Source: Chamaecrista fasciculata
Lineage: Eukaryota > Streptophyta > Magnoliopsida > Fabales > Fabaceae
Length of the DNA: 64,000 nt
Assembly (NCBI GenBank): GCA_003254925.1
Contig: QANZ01045650.1
Location: 62,001 to 126,000 of the forward strand
Direction: 5' to 3'
Shown here: piece by piece, positions 24,789-35,898 of the stretch
Layout: every line of letters begins with the position of its first letter
Numbering within the stretch: the first letter of the stretch is position 1
Notes under the pieces: model-generated
What the model was told of the DNA's origin: nothing
Seen by the model: the letters and a program-made list of their open reading frames with translations, nothing else
Databases searched by the model: none
Program-made: the position numbers and the translations under genes

Positions 24789-25346
24789 AAATCTCTATCA
24801 TCTCATACTTCACATGTTTTAGCTAATCTATTCCCCTTATCTAAATAGTTGAGATAGATGATTGTTCTTTTATATTTGTCTTAATAAGTAACTTGGTATA
24901 GAGAAAAAGAAAATGTCTCTTTAGTTCTAAATTATAAATTATAGATAAATTAGTGATTATTTTTTTAAAAAAAAATTCTTTCTCTAATTAATTCAATGAT
25001 ATATATAAACAAAAAAAAAATTGTTAGTGTTGAAAGACATATATATAATGATAAAAGCTAAACATAATAACTTTCCACCAAAAAAAAGCTAAACCTAATA
25101 ACTAAAACAAAAACAATAATTTTCTAAAGACCAAAATAGAATTGACTCTACAATACAAGAATGAAAATAAGATTTTGACCAAACTTTAACATTATATAAT
25201 TGATTGAATAAAAAAACATTATATAGATGATAAACTCATAAAAGAAAAAGCAATGCGTCCGTACTTCCTATGACTGTTATTTTATGAATTTTTGTTTTTT
25301 GTTTTTTGGCCAACAATTTATGAATTTTTGTTACAGGCTACTACCT
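24789..25346. other. Region before pseudogene C, no gene seen
   Basis: AT-rich sequence where exons 1 and 2 and the start of exon 3 of an NPF gene would be expected. None is recognisable. It ends in a repeated TTTATGAATTTTTGTT word (about 25272 and 25319). Confidence 0.6.
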
Positions 25347-25389
25347 AGTGAGATGAAGAACAATTTATGATATTGTTCTTCATCTCACT
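25347..25389. repeat. Perfect fold-back at the truncated end of pseudogene C
   Basis: An 18-bp arm (25347-25364) is the exact reverse complement of 25372-25389, separated by a 7-base spacer. The right arm is genuine NPF exon 3 sequence (ILFFIS). The left arm is an inverted copy of it, sitting where upstream exon 3 sequence should be. Confidence 0.9.
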
Positions 25390-27264
25390 TTACCTAGTGG
25401 CCATTGGACAAGGAGGACACAAACCATGTGGTCAGGCTTTTGGAGCAGATCAATTCGATGAGCATCATCCAAAAGAGTGCGAAGCCAGAAGCTCATTCTT
25501 CAATTGGTGGTATTTTGCAATGTGTGGAGGCTGCTTGCTTACTGTTTGGATCATGAACTACATTCAGGATAACCTAAGTTGGGTTGTAGGATTTGGAATC
25601 CCTTGTGTTGCAATGATCATTGGACTTCTTGTTTTCTTGCTTGGAACTAAGACTTACAGGTTCATCATTCAAGGGCCTCGTGAGAAGAGTCCATTTGTGA
25701 GAATAGGCCGTGTGTTTGTTGTTGCTATAAGAAATCGAAGAACTACACTCTCAAACTTTGTTTTTAAAGAGGAACCAAGTGATAGCATGTCTCATTATCA
25801 ATGTTCCAAGCAATTCAAGTAAGTAAAACCGAAAAGGGCCTTAAGTTTTGCTTATAATGTTTACATATTATGCCAGGTTGTTCAAATTCTTGTGCAGCAG
25901 AGGCAATTAAAAGTACAAAGCTTCATTGTTTGTTCTATTTATTCCTTGTTTGACTGTGGTATTTGAAGCTAATTGAGACTTGTGATGACTATGTAACCTT
26001 CGTGCAGTGATTTTGAAGTGAAGTTACCACTTACTACGTCCTTTTCTTCTCAGACAAATATATTTATCAAAGAGAAAATTTACAGATTCATATCTCCTCA
26101 AGTTTTCGAACAATCAAGAACAGAAAAAAATTGTCCTTTTGCATGTTTTGGTCCTCTTAAAAATCAAGAGTCATTGTAGTTCTTGGTAGAGCATTGAACA
26201 TTCTTAATATATCAATATGGGACGTAAAACAATCTCAAGCTTGGGTAGTATACAAAGCTAATTTGAGGGTTTCTATTTGAAACAAATTGAAGTTAAAGTT
26301 TTCATTGCCTGCAAAACTAACTTGGCTGAAGCACTTTTTGCAGCAAGATAACGATTTAATGAGAATCATATTCTTTAAAATTGTAGCTGCTATGGATTGG
26401 TCAAATAATTGATTTATCTGACCAATTAGTTTCCTGTTTTTCACTGTGCCAGTTTTCTCAACAAAGCATTACATGCCCCATATGGTTCTAAAGAAGAGGC
26501 TTGTAGCCTAAGTGAAGTGGAAGAAGCAAAGGCTTTACTTAGGCTTGCTCCTATTTGGGCTACAAGTTTGGTGTATGGTATTGTGTTTGCTCAAATTCCT
26601 ACTTTTTTTTACCAAGCAAGGGACTACTCTGGAGAGAACCATTTTTCCAGGCTTTGATATACCTGCTGCTTCTCTTCAAACCCTTACCACTCTGGGAATT
26701 GTCATTTTTAGTCCCATCTACGATCGCCTATTGGTACCAGTTGCAAGAGCTATCACTAAGAAACCCTCTGGCATCACAATGCTACAAAGAATTGGAACTG
26801 GAATATTCTTATCTATAATCACAGTAGTAATTGCAGCTCTTGTTGAGAAGAAAAGATTGCAAACAGCACAAGAGTATGGTGTAGTTGATAACCCAAAAGC
26901 AATTATTCCAATGAGTGTGTGGTGGTTGATTCCTCAATACTTGTTTTTTGGAGTTGTTGATGTTTTCACCATGGTTGGACTCCAAGAATTCTTCTATGAT
27001 CAGGTCCCTAAGGAACTAAGAAGCATGGGTCTTGCTCTCTATTTGAGTATTTTTGGTGTGGGAAGCTTTCTGAGCAGTTTTTTGATATCTGTGATAGAGG
27101 AAGTAACTAGTAAAAGTGGACAAGGTAGCTGGTTTGCCAATAATCTCAATCAGGCACATATTGATTACTTTTACTGGTTACTTGCTGGACTAAGTGTGAT
27201 GGGATTGGGTTTATTTATTTTCTTTGCAAAATCTTACATCTATAGTCAGAAAGCAATTGCATGA
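25372..27264 (+). pseudogene. NPF transporter pseudogene C (5'-truncated, frameshifted)
   Basis: Exon 3 starts mid-way at [10 protein letters not shown] (25372) and runs to 25818. Exon 4 is 26453-27264. Exons 1 and 2 and the first ~35 codons of exon 3 are missing, so the ExxER helix is absent. Exon 4 is one base longer than in F and G (812 against 811): an extra T in the T-run at 26603-26610 breaks the frame between QIP and FTKQ. The remaining frame is otherwise open and well conserved ([27 protein letters not shown]). Exon 4 and intron 3 most resemble gene F, including the intron words TTTGTTCTATTTATTCC and TGATGACTATGTAACCTTCG. It is a dead copy, probably fairly young given the low number of lesions. 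Confidence 0.92.
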
Positions 27265-27527
27265 GGTTGATTTTGTTTTTTTTTATCTTGATAATCTGAG
27301 TTGTAAATTATGGAAAATTATTGTTGTAAATTATATGAGTGCATAAAATTAAGTCTTACATTACTTGAATGAAAGTATAGCTAGTACTATATTAGTTTAA
27401 ATGCTCATACTCATGAGTACTTTGAAATTTTATCTCATAGATTCAAATTTGAGTCAATTTTAGAGTTAACAGGTTCTGAAATAGATAAAGGAGTATCCTA
27501 CGTAAATATTTATTTTTATGGTGGATG
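27265..27527. repeat. 3' flank of pseudogene C with a dispersed repeat
   Basis: Positions about 27398-27480 (ATGCTCATACTCATGAGTAC then ATTTTATCTCATAGATTCAA and AGAGTTAACAGGTTCT) are about 80% similar by eye to the inside of the novel intron of gene E (about 38908-38990). It is a dispersed repeat of unknown class. Confidence 0.6.
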
Positions 27528-27890
27528 TTTAGTTGATGAACCAAATGCGACTATTACGATGAGTGTGTGGTGGATGTTTCCACAATACTTCTTGTTTGGA
27601 ATTGCCCAGGTTTTCACCATGGTTGGTTTCCAGGAATTCTTCTATGATCAGGTACCAAATGAAGTAAGAAGCATGGGTCTTGCTCTCTACTTGAGTATCT
27701 TTGGTTTGGGAAGCTTTCTTAGCAGCTTTCTGATTTCTGCTATTGAGAAAATAACTGGAAAGGATGGAACAAGTGGTGGTTGGTTTGATGATAATATCAA
27801 CCACGCACATCTTGATTACTTCTATTGGCTACTTTCTTTGCAAAATCATATGTATATAATACAAAAGGAACATTGGCACAAGTATAGCTG
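27528..27890 (+). pseudogene. NPF exon 4 fragment D, a second copy of the end of gene B
   Basis: Begins abruptly at LVDEPNATI and follows gene B exon 4 (from about 20861) almost base for base, including [17 protein letters not shown] and [15 protein letters not shown], which are specific to B. Near 27835 about 35 bases are deleted between two CTTTCT-like words, removing the last helix and shifting the frame. Homology to B continues past the stop into the 3' flank (about 27890-28060). It is a truncated duplicate with no promoter or upstream exons. Confidence 0.92.
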
Positions 27891-28291
27891 GATTCGTTTA
27901 TTTTTTCACTTGAGATGGAATTACTATGTAAGATATAATAATAATAATGTGTAGAACAAATGTTTTAAGAGGGAAATCCTCTGGTGCCCAAATACACCAA
28001 TCCCCTCTCCTTTTTTTTTTGGTAGTAACCTTAATTTGAAATTATTCAAGTTTTATACCATCTTTATACTGCACTTTTAGTTTAAAATTAGAAAGACTTG
28101 CTTAGTGCATTCCCAAACAGGCTAGTAATAAATAGAGCTGAGGCCAAAAAAGTTTCAAATTGGTCCTTTATATATGGGTAAATTTTAATTGGTCTCTTAT
28201 ATTTCATTTGTTTTATATTGGTCCTACATATTGCCATACTTTTTCAAATTGGTCCCAAATGACCTTATTCAGTTATTTGCTATCAATGGTA

Positions 28292-28566
28292 CTCCCTCCG
28301 GTTCTATATATCTGGTGTTTAAGGTTTCTACACACAGATTAAGGAAATGATTAGCTAACATAGAATGAAGAGAAAAAATGAAGTAAAATGACTAAACTAT
28401 CCCTATTAAATTACTTGGAAAATGTTTATACATTTATGACTCTACTATATTTAATAGGGGTAGAATGATAAAAAAATAATTAATGCTCTCTTGAATTTAT
28501 AAAACATCAGATATTTTGGAACAAAAATAATTTTCTAAAACACCAGATATTCAGAACCGGAGGGAG
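28292..28566. mobile_element. Stowaway-like (Tc1/mariner) MITE, 275 bp
   Basis: Terminal inverted repeats CTCCCTCCGGTTC and GAACCGGAGGGAG flanked by TA on both sides (28290-28291 and 28567-28568). Subterminal ATCTGGTGTTT and AAACACCAGAT also pair. The CTCCCTCCG end and TA duplication are the Stowaway hallmark. No coding capacity. Confidence 0.9.
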
Positions 28567-28593
28567 TAACTAGGTAGGGGGAAAAACTCTTTA

Positions 28594-29305
28594 GGGTGTG
28601 TTTGGATGAGGTAAAGGTTGGGGGGAAAGTATTGTTTGGGGGTATTTACTTTACTAGTAATTAAAATGCATATTTTGGATACTAGAATACTAGTAATTCA
28701 AAATTCTTGGGAATTTGAGATGATATTGTTTGGTAGCATTTACAATTCCACCTCAAGAGGTGGAATTGTTAAAATTCTTCTATGGACCTTGTGCTCTCAA
28801 TCTTCTTTCTATCTAACTATGGACATGTGTAAGACGAATTTTTCGAGTCGGGCCGACCCGAGTCGAGTTTTTCGAGTCGGGCCGGCTCGAGACGAATTTT
28901 TCGAGCCGGACCGGCTCGAGTCGAGTTTTTCGAACCGGGCCGGCCCGAGTCGATTTTTTCGAGAGTCGAGTTTTCCGAAAAATTTCGCTTGGCCCAACCC
29001 GACTCAAAAAATTCGTCTCGGGACGACCCAGCTCGAAAAATTCGTATCGGGCCAACTCGGCTAAAAAAACTCGCCTCGGGCTGGCCCGGCTCGAAAAATT
29101 CGGCCCGGTCGGATTGAAACTGAAAAAAAAATTGATTGAGTATCAAAATATAACTAAAAATTTGAATTCAAATGATGGTAATTCAAATTTATACTTGTTA
29201 TCCAAACATGGTTTTTTTAAATGCAAGGAATTCAAATGAAGGTAATTCAAATCCCTAGCATTTGAAATTCCATGGTATTTGAAATGCCACTATCCAAACG
29301 CACCC
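28594..29305. mobile_element. PIF/Harbinger-like MITE with GC-rich internal array, 712 bp
   Basis: Ends GGGTGTGTTTGGAT and ATCCAAACGCACCC are flanked by TTA on both sides (28591-28593 and 29306-29308), the 3-bp duplication of PIF/Harbinger elements. Subterminal AATTCAAAT words occur in both arms. The centre (28836-29110) is an unrelated GC-rich repeat array listed separately. Confidence 0.8.
28836..29110. repeat. GC-rich degenerate tandem/inverted array inside the MITE
   Basis: About eight units of roughly 30-35 bases built from TTTTTCGAGTCGGGCCG. The left units read TTTTTCGAG and the right units read CTCGAAAAATTCG, so the two halves are in inverted orientation and could fold into one long hairpin. 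The composition contrasts sharply with the surrounding AT-rich DNA. Open frames here on both strands (repeating FSSR/RAGP-type peptides) are products of the repeat. Confidence 0.8.
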
Positions 29306-29689
29306 TTAAGAATTCTCACATAATAGTTTTAAATTCGTCGGACTTGTAACGAGAGAGATATGACCAATTTTACTTGTTTGACCGTGAAATGAGTTATTCA
29401 CTTTTAAGATTCGATTTGACCTCTTTTGTTGATGGTTTTAAAGTACTCATCAAAAGAAACTCGTAACTCTTGATTCGTCATATTTGAGTTTGAAATGAGA
29501 GAAAGATGGTCGACCACATTTAATATTTTTGGAACCGATTTGAAATAGTATGAAAACATGTAGGGTCAATTTAAAATAAATGAAAGATAAGAGACTAGTT
29601 TACAATATAAAAAATTAAAAATAAAATAATTAGTAAAAGAAGAATGAAAGATGCCCTGAAAACGGGAATCAATTTATTGGGCGCCACAT

Positions 29690-30440
29690 TATCTAAAATC
29701 AATTGGAATTTTGTAATCCATACTGCCAAGTGCCGACCAAAGATGACTAAAGTACAATAAATCATATAAATCACAATAAATCATATAAATCACTAGGGGC
29801 TTGGCGTCCCCGTTATATGCATGTAACGTTTGAATTGATTTAAAGTTGAAGATTATATTAAATTTTTATATTGATAAAAGAGTAAGTTTGGGACCAATTT
29901 GAGAAATTATACAAATATGTAAGACTCATCTAAAATAAATAAAATATTTAGGACCAATTTGAAATTACCTCATATGGGAGAGTCAATGGAGAGAGAGTGG
30001 TGACATTTTTTAATTTTTAATTGTTTTTTGCATTTTTTTAATTCATTTATTTTTTAAAGAAGTGGGGGAGTGAGTGGGAAGAGAGAGTAGTGATTTTTTT
30101 TTTTTATTTTTTTTTTTAATTCACTATTTTTGACCAACCATAAGGAGTGGAGCCATATAATATAGTATAGATATAGATATAGATATAAATATTCTAAAAT
30201 AACACAAAAGTAATAATATTTAATATTTATTTTCATTGTCCAAATAACTTATTCTGTTCTTTTTTTATTATTATTTCATAGATTTTAACGCAAGTCTATA
30301 AAGATACCATTAGAAAATGCCAAATCAATTTATGGACATCTTTGTAGGGCTTATTATTTTGCTTGTCCTAGCATGAATGATTATATCATAAAATATTTGT
30401 TGCTGTGCTGCTTGAAAAGGAATATATCTATTGTATTATG
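29690..30440. repeat. Second copy of the gene B downstream flank
   Basis: Matches about 21930-22280: TTTTGTAATCCATA, GACTAAAGTA, then TAAAGATACCATTAGAAAAT, GCCAAATCAATTTATGG, TTGTAGGGCT and GCTTGAAAAGGAATATATCT. Order and orientation are kept, so this continues the segmental duplication that includes fragment D. It is interrupted by insertions. Confidence 0.8.
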
Positions 30441-30504
30441 TCAGGCGAAAATAAAAATATGGGGTATCCTTTGTTGGTCATGGCTGTAGCCTTTTAGTGG
30501 AATT

Positions 30505-30735
30505 ATGGATATCCTTCTGGGTGTTAAATTAGCTCGTGACAAAGGCCTTTTATGTGTGGTTGTTGAATCAGACTGTATGCTTGCTGTTGAACTTCTCAAT
30601 TCCCTTGATTTTGCTTCACATCATTTTGCTGCTATTCTTTTATCTATCAGATCAAAGCTCGCTGAATTCCAACAGTACAAAGTCCATCATGTCCTGCGTG
30701 AAGCAAATTCGTGTGCGGATAGGTTGGCCAAGTAA
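30505..30735 (+). pseudogene. RNase H-like remnant of a LINE-type retroelement
   Basis: A 76-residue open frame: VKLARDKGLLCVVVESDCML, AVELLN, then HVLREANSCADRLAK. The ESDC and HVLREAN.CAD.LAK motifs are those of the RVT_3/RNase H domain found in plant non-LTR retroelement proteins and related host genes. The upstream reverse transcriptase is absent and the frame ends at once, so it is a fragment. Confidence 0.75.
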
Positions 30736-31782
30736 ACTATTAGTTTAATCTCTAAAAAATTATAAATTTTTAATGTAGTCTTGAAAGATATATTTATAAT
30801 AAATTTAATTTAGTAAAAAATATTAATTAAATTTAAAGAAAAATATATATTATTCTCAATTTTCTTGGTACTGTATTTAACGACTAATATTAAAAAAATT
30901 GTTCAATTTTAAAATAATATTTAAATAAAAAGATTAAATTAGTTATAATTATATTTTTTAAGGAGTGAATTTAATAATTTTACTTATCCAAGATTAAATT
31001 AAAAATTTTATTATATTTTAATGATTAAATCTATAATTTATTAAAAGACTTGTCGGTACCCTTAAAGTTTGTTTCGTGTCAGTTATACCCTCAACGTTTG
31101 ACATTGTTGTCAATTATATCCTAACCTCAATTTTATTGGGCCAAAGTCTTATTTTGGTCTCTCTAGTTTGCTCAAAGTTCTATTTTGGTCCCTCAAGTCT
31201 TTGACGAACTTTTCAACGAGATACAAGGTGACTCTGACGACTTCCAAAACTCTTAATCCAAGATTTTTTGACCTTCTGAGTTCAATGACAACCTCCATTT
31301 TGCGAAAAATGATTGGCAAGCCACCGAAAAATTATATAGTTATCGAAAAATTTACACAATCGCTAAAAATCATATTTCCGGTCATTTGTTCGCAAAATGC
31401 AGGCTGTCATTGAACTCAGGAGGTCAAAAAACCTTGGATTAGGAGTTTTTGTAGTCTTTGGGGCCGCCGTGTATCTCGTCGGAAAATTCACCAAAAATTT
31501 GAGGGACCAAAACGGAATTTTAAACAAATTTGAGGGACCAAAATATGACTTTAACTCTAAAAAAATCATGTTAGAGTATAATTGACAACAATATAAAACG
31601 TTCAGAATATAACTGATACAAAACAAATATTGGAGTAGCTACGAGCCGATCTTCTGCCAATATATAAATCTGTTGAATTTTTTTATTGTCATGGGATCTG
31701 TGTAAAATATATAGTATAATTTTACACAGATCTCGAGACAATAAACAATTGCCCTCTTTGATTATAGTACGTAGATTACACC
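30736..31782. other. Intergenic repeats, no gene
   Basis: AT-rich, then a fold-back element between about 31080 and 31620: TATTTTGGTCCCTCAAGT, CCAAGATTTTTTGACCT and ATTTCCGGTCATTTGTTCGC pair with sequence on the right arm (AGGTCAAAAAACCTTGG, GAGGGACCAAAAT). Short open frames on either strand within it are mirror images of each other and not genes. Confidence 0.55.
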
Positions 31783-32603
31783 TAGGGGTGTTCAAAACCG
31801 AACCAAACCGATCGACCAAACCAAACCGAACCGAACCGAAGGTGAAACCGAACCAAACCGATAGATGAGCGGTTTGGTTTGGTTTGAACGTTCACAAACC
31901 GAACCAAACCGCCAAACCGCTAAAACTCTTATTTACTTATATATATACACATACCTCATATTCTCATTAGGTAACTCATACTTTATTTTTTTTTACTCAT
32001 ACATACAATATTCAACATTGAAAATATATTTACATGTTTGAAAATATTTGCACCTTCATATAAATATATATATATATTTGTAAGTTAAAAGTTGTTATAT
32101 ACTAATGATTTTTGCTAAAAAAGTAGAAAACCATTTTTTTTGTTTATAACAGAATGAGAATATTATTACATTATATATAACATATTATAATGCGCCATGA
32201 GTGATTATACATCTTACTATTATATAAAATTGTGTTAGTTTATACAATATAAAACATACCATATTTGAAGAACTTATTGTGATATTAAGTTAGAGGAAGA
32301 AATATATATTAGTAAACTACAATTTTAATTTCAATTAATTATTTATAAAAAATCTTCTATACTATATATAGGGATAATATTTATTTTCTTATTAGTGTTT
32401 TAGTAAGTTATGAGAATAACTGTATATTTTTTTTATTAGTATATTAGTGACAAAATTAACAATAAATTACCTTCAAACCGCTCAAACCAAACCGCCCAAA
32501 CCGCTTTTTATTGGTTTGGTTTGGTTTGATGAATGAAATTTAATCATTGGTTTGGTTTGAAAAATCCTTTCAAACCGCCCAAACCGCCTGACGAACACCC
32601 CTA
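31783..32603. mobile_element. hAT-like MITE (821 bp)
   Basis: Perfect 11-bp terminal inverted repeats TAGGGGTGTTC and GAACACCCCTA, and a perfect 8-bp target duplication ATTACACC (31775-31782 and 32604-32611). The subterminal regions are rich in AACCGAACC/CCAAACCGC words on one side and GGTTTGGTT on both sides, so it can fold. Same family as 23175-23928. No transposase. Confidence 0.9.
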
Positions 32604-33131
32604 ATTACACCTAACTAGCTAGTGCCAACGTTTTTTTTTCTGGTGTACTAGCTAGTGCCAACTTTGAATTTTATACAGAAGGTGTTTTTTCTTTACCGAA
32701 TATTCTAGATCAAATATTTAAAGTGATTTTATATCCTTATTTTAAAGATTATTTATTATTTTATTTTTTAAAATGTTTAAATTGGTCTTATTATCTTATC
32801 TTATATATTTTTAAGTTTAAATGGGATGAGTTTAGAGTTATGGATTACTTTTGACAAATATTTCTATATTCAGTTGAAATCATCAATAAATAAAATCAAA
32901 TCAAATATGGAAGTAAATTGTGAATTTCATAGTCAAACAAACGAATAAAATTAATTATATATCTCTCTTTTTAAATTCAAATATGACGAGTTTAGAATTA
33001 CAATTTATTCTTAAGAAATTTTTTTCTATTTAATTAGAATTATAAATAAATAAATAAAGTTAAATCAAGCTTGAAAATAAATTCAAAATCAAAAGATTAT
33101 AAATTATATATATGAAAGCTGGCCAAAAATC

Positions 33132-33470
33132 TATAAAGTATGAACACTTCATTTTGAAGGCGTGTTGTCGTGTTAAATATGTGCCCGTGTCCGACATCCG
33201 TACAACACTCACACGACACATATTTATAAATTTCAAAATATAAAACTAATTTTTTGTGATTTTAACATGGCAAACAATAAAAAATAATGACACACAAGAC
33301 ATACATTATCAATAGAGATTATAATTTTAAATTTTTCATCAAATTTATGGATTTTTAATTATTTATGCATATAAATATATGATGTGTGTGTCATGTAAGT
33401 TTAAGAATTTGACGTGTCGGTGTGTCCGTATTCGTATCGTGTCCCGTGTCCGTGTGTGTCCATGCTTCAT
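33132..33470. mobile_element. MITE-like GTGTCC repeat, copy 2
   Basis: The left end (AAAGTATGAACACTTC) and right end (GTGTCCATGCTTCATA) form imperfect inverted repeats, and GTGTCCG words occur in both orientations inside. It matches the truncated copy at 22320-22571. The target duplication is not clear. Confidence 0.5.
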
Positions 33471-34857
33471 AACCAAAAATTTATATATATAAAAGAAAAT
33501 TAGTCTCAAACTATAACATAGGGATCAAAATCAGATTTTAGCCATTTATTTATTATTATAATACTTGTTATGGCCTTTAAAGTTTAAACAATTACAACAT
33601 TTTTTTTGGCCTGATAAACACCTACAACATACAACGTAATTAAAATTTTTTTAATGCATGATCTTATTGAATTAAAGGGTAAAATTAACAATTGATATGA
33701 TCTTTTGGGACCAAATTAATAATAATAATAATAACTACCGTTGATATGATCATTTTATAATGTAAAGGTTTATTTTGGTCTTAAAATATATCTTATATAT
33801 GTTTTAATGTTTATTTTGGTCTTTCATATTTCAAAATGTTTAAATTGGTCATAAATATTAGCTAAATATTTCATTTTAATCACAATCTATTGAATATGAT
33901 CATATTTCTCTCGTTTCAAGTTTGAATGTGTAACACCCTCACTTTAAATTAAATATTATTAAAATTCTCATAAATAAAAATCCATTTATTAATAAAAATT
34001 GTTAAATAATATCATTAATATAAAAAAATTTACAACATAATTATTGGTACATAAATCATTCTTAATTAAATTAAAAACTCTCCAAATTCCCATTAAGACT
34101 CAATCTACGTCACATCTCTCTCAAGAACGGACTTCTACAAGGTGGAAGCTAATTAAGCAGTGATTTATCAATCTGTTCATCTGCCAGAGTCGAAAGACCA
34201 AAGCGGCGGCGACGGCGAATCGAGAAGTGGAACGAGGAAGAGGAAGTCCCGTTGGGCTGACGAGGAAGAGGAAGTACCACTCTTTGTATATATTGTGGTT
34301 AGGTATAGATAAGTTTTAATATGTTACATATAGATCCTATTTCAGTCCATTTCATCTTATTTTGCCACATCATGATCCTAGTCACTATGCCACGTCATAC
34401 TTAACGGCTAAATATGGATAGAATTCACCAAGGGACTAACGGTGGAACCTTTAGAGAAATTATGGGACCAAAATGAAACCTTTGTCATAGTTATGGGACC
34501 AAAATGAAACCATTGAAAAGTTATGGGACCAAAATGAAACCTTTGTCATAGTTTTAGGACCAAAAGTGCACTTAAGCCTTTTAGTTTTTTACTTATCCTT
34601 TAGTTGCAATTTATAGGCGAAAATTGTAATTTCATCTGCCATGTCTCACCACCCTTGTGCTTACACAACATACATATACATATTTAAATAATACATATTA
34701 TATAATATATATAATACACACCAACTTTTTAAAAAAATGGCAAAACGTGGCCTTCATTCATTTTTCAACACACACCCAACAAGCTTACTAAACGTGGCCC
34801 CTCTTTCCTTCGTCTATATATATATTTTTGTTCATTACGTGGCCCCTCTTTCGGTCG

Positions 34858-35385
34858 TCATTTTGGTCCTAAATATATGCCCTAATATTTATTTTTGTTC
34901 ATTATGTTTCAAAATGTTCAGATTGGTACTATATGTTAGAAAATGATTCATTTTGGTCCTAAAAGTTGGTAAACTGTTTCATTTTAGTCCCTAACTATTG
35001 AATTTGATTATATTTCTCTCGTCTCTCATTTCAAGTTCAAAGGACTTGTTAAGAGGAATTTGTAGCTCTGAATTCGTCGCATTCAAATTTGAAACAAGAG
35101 AGATATAATCAACTTTGCTTGTTTGATCATGAAACAATAAATCTACTTTTATGACCGATTTGACCTCGTTTGTTGACGACTCCAACTGGATAGAGAAAGT
35201 ACTCTTCGAGAACAATACGTAGCTCTAAAGTCACAACGTTTGAACTTGAAACAAGCCATATTCAATTGTTGGGATCAAAATGAAACATTTTGCAAACATT
35301 TAGGACCAATTTGAACATTTTGAAACACAATGGACCCAAATGAACATTAGGGCATACATTTAGGACCAAAGTGAACTTTGACCTA
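34858..35385. mobile_element. Fold-back MITE (about 528 bp)
   Basis: Long inverted arms: TTTTGGTCCTAAATATATGC, CCCTAATATT and GTTTCAAAATGTTCAGATTG on the left pair with CAATTTGAACATTTTGAAAC, AACATTAGGGCATA and CATTTAGGACCAAA on the right. One-armed copies occur at 14795-14940 and about 33765-33940. No coding capacity. Confidence 0.7.
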
Positions 35386-35796
35386 ATATATTCATTTATT
35401 AATGTTTTGCCAAAATTACAATTGAATCACTCTAACTTTCTATCTTTTACAATCAAATCCCTTTGCCCTTTTTTTTTCTTTCATAAAAGTCCTTTCAAAC
35501 ATAACATATAGAAATATGTAACATGCATGTATACTTATATTTAAAAAATATTCTTTTTATTTTAAAATTTGGGATATTACATAATGTGTGACGAATTTAG
35601 AATTATATATTATTTTCAAAGAATATTTTCTCTATTTAATTAAGACTGTCGGCAAATGAAATCATAAGATTGCATTTAGGACCAAAATGACATTTCACCT
35701 TTTATAATTAACTATTGAGTTATGGGATTGCACTAAAATGCCATAAAGAATCATCATCATTTCTTTCATTAAACTATTCCAATTAAGTCATGCTTT

Positions 35797-35840
35797 CATA
35801 ATGCTAATTCTTTCCTATCACCGATAATTCATTCATTCAC
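35797..35840 (+). promoter_or_regulatory. Conserved upstream block of genes E, F and G (E copy)
   Basis: CATAATGCTAATTCTTTCCT followed by ATCACC and an AATTCATTCATTC run, about 60-100 bases before the ATG. Near-identical blocks precede F (about 40831-40875) and G (about 44408-44458). It may be core promoter or 5' leader, or may just reflect recent duplication. Confidence 0.6.
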
Positions 35841-35898
35841 TTGACTCAGTTGACTGAACTTCACCACAATCAAGCACTAGTTTTGCTCCAAACGAAAA

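Larger units (their letters stand above)
28150..29590. repeat. Fold-back element split by two nested MITEs
   Basis: The left arm at about 28150-28260 has repeated AATTGGTCC words (TTTCAAATTGGTCC, ATATTGGTCCTACATA). The right arm at about 29520-29590 has complementary words (GGAACCGATTTGAAATA, ATGTAGGGTCAATTT). The Stowaway-like and PIF-like elements listed separately lie between the arms. The borders are approximate. Confidence 0.4.
32604..35898. other. Long intergenic region before NPF gene E
   Basis: No gene. It contains the GTGTCC repeat (33132-33470), one arm of a fold-back family (33765-33940), tandem units GGGACCAAAATGAAACC (about 34460-34560), a complete fold-back element (34858-35385), and the conserved upstream block of gene E at about 35797-35840. 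Confidence 0.6.

Noticed and set aside
25367-25822. Pseudogene C exon 3 as an independent small gene starting at its ATG
   Set aside because: The ATG is created at the fold-back junction, and the frame is a broken half transporter without the coupling helix.
28836-29110. Possible CRISPR-like array
   Set aside because: Units are degenerate, contiguous and inverted half-way, with no unique spacers, and this is a plant genome.
28618-29146. Open frames of 62-148 codons over the GC-rich array
   Set aside because: Peptides repeat with the DNA unit and occur on both strands, so they come from the repeat and not from a gene.
31168-31626. Overlapping frames on both strands
   Set aside because: They are the two arms of a fold-back repeat; their peptides mirror each other.
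34737-34946. Open frame of 69 codons before gene E
   Set aside because: It lies across a MITE arm and AT-rich repeat and has no recognisable domain.
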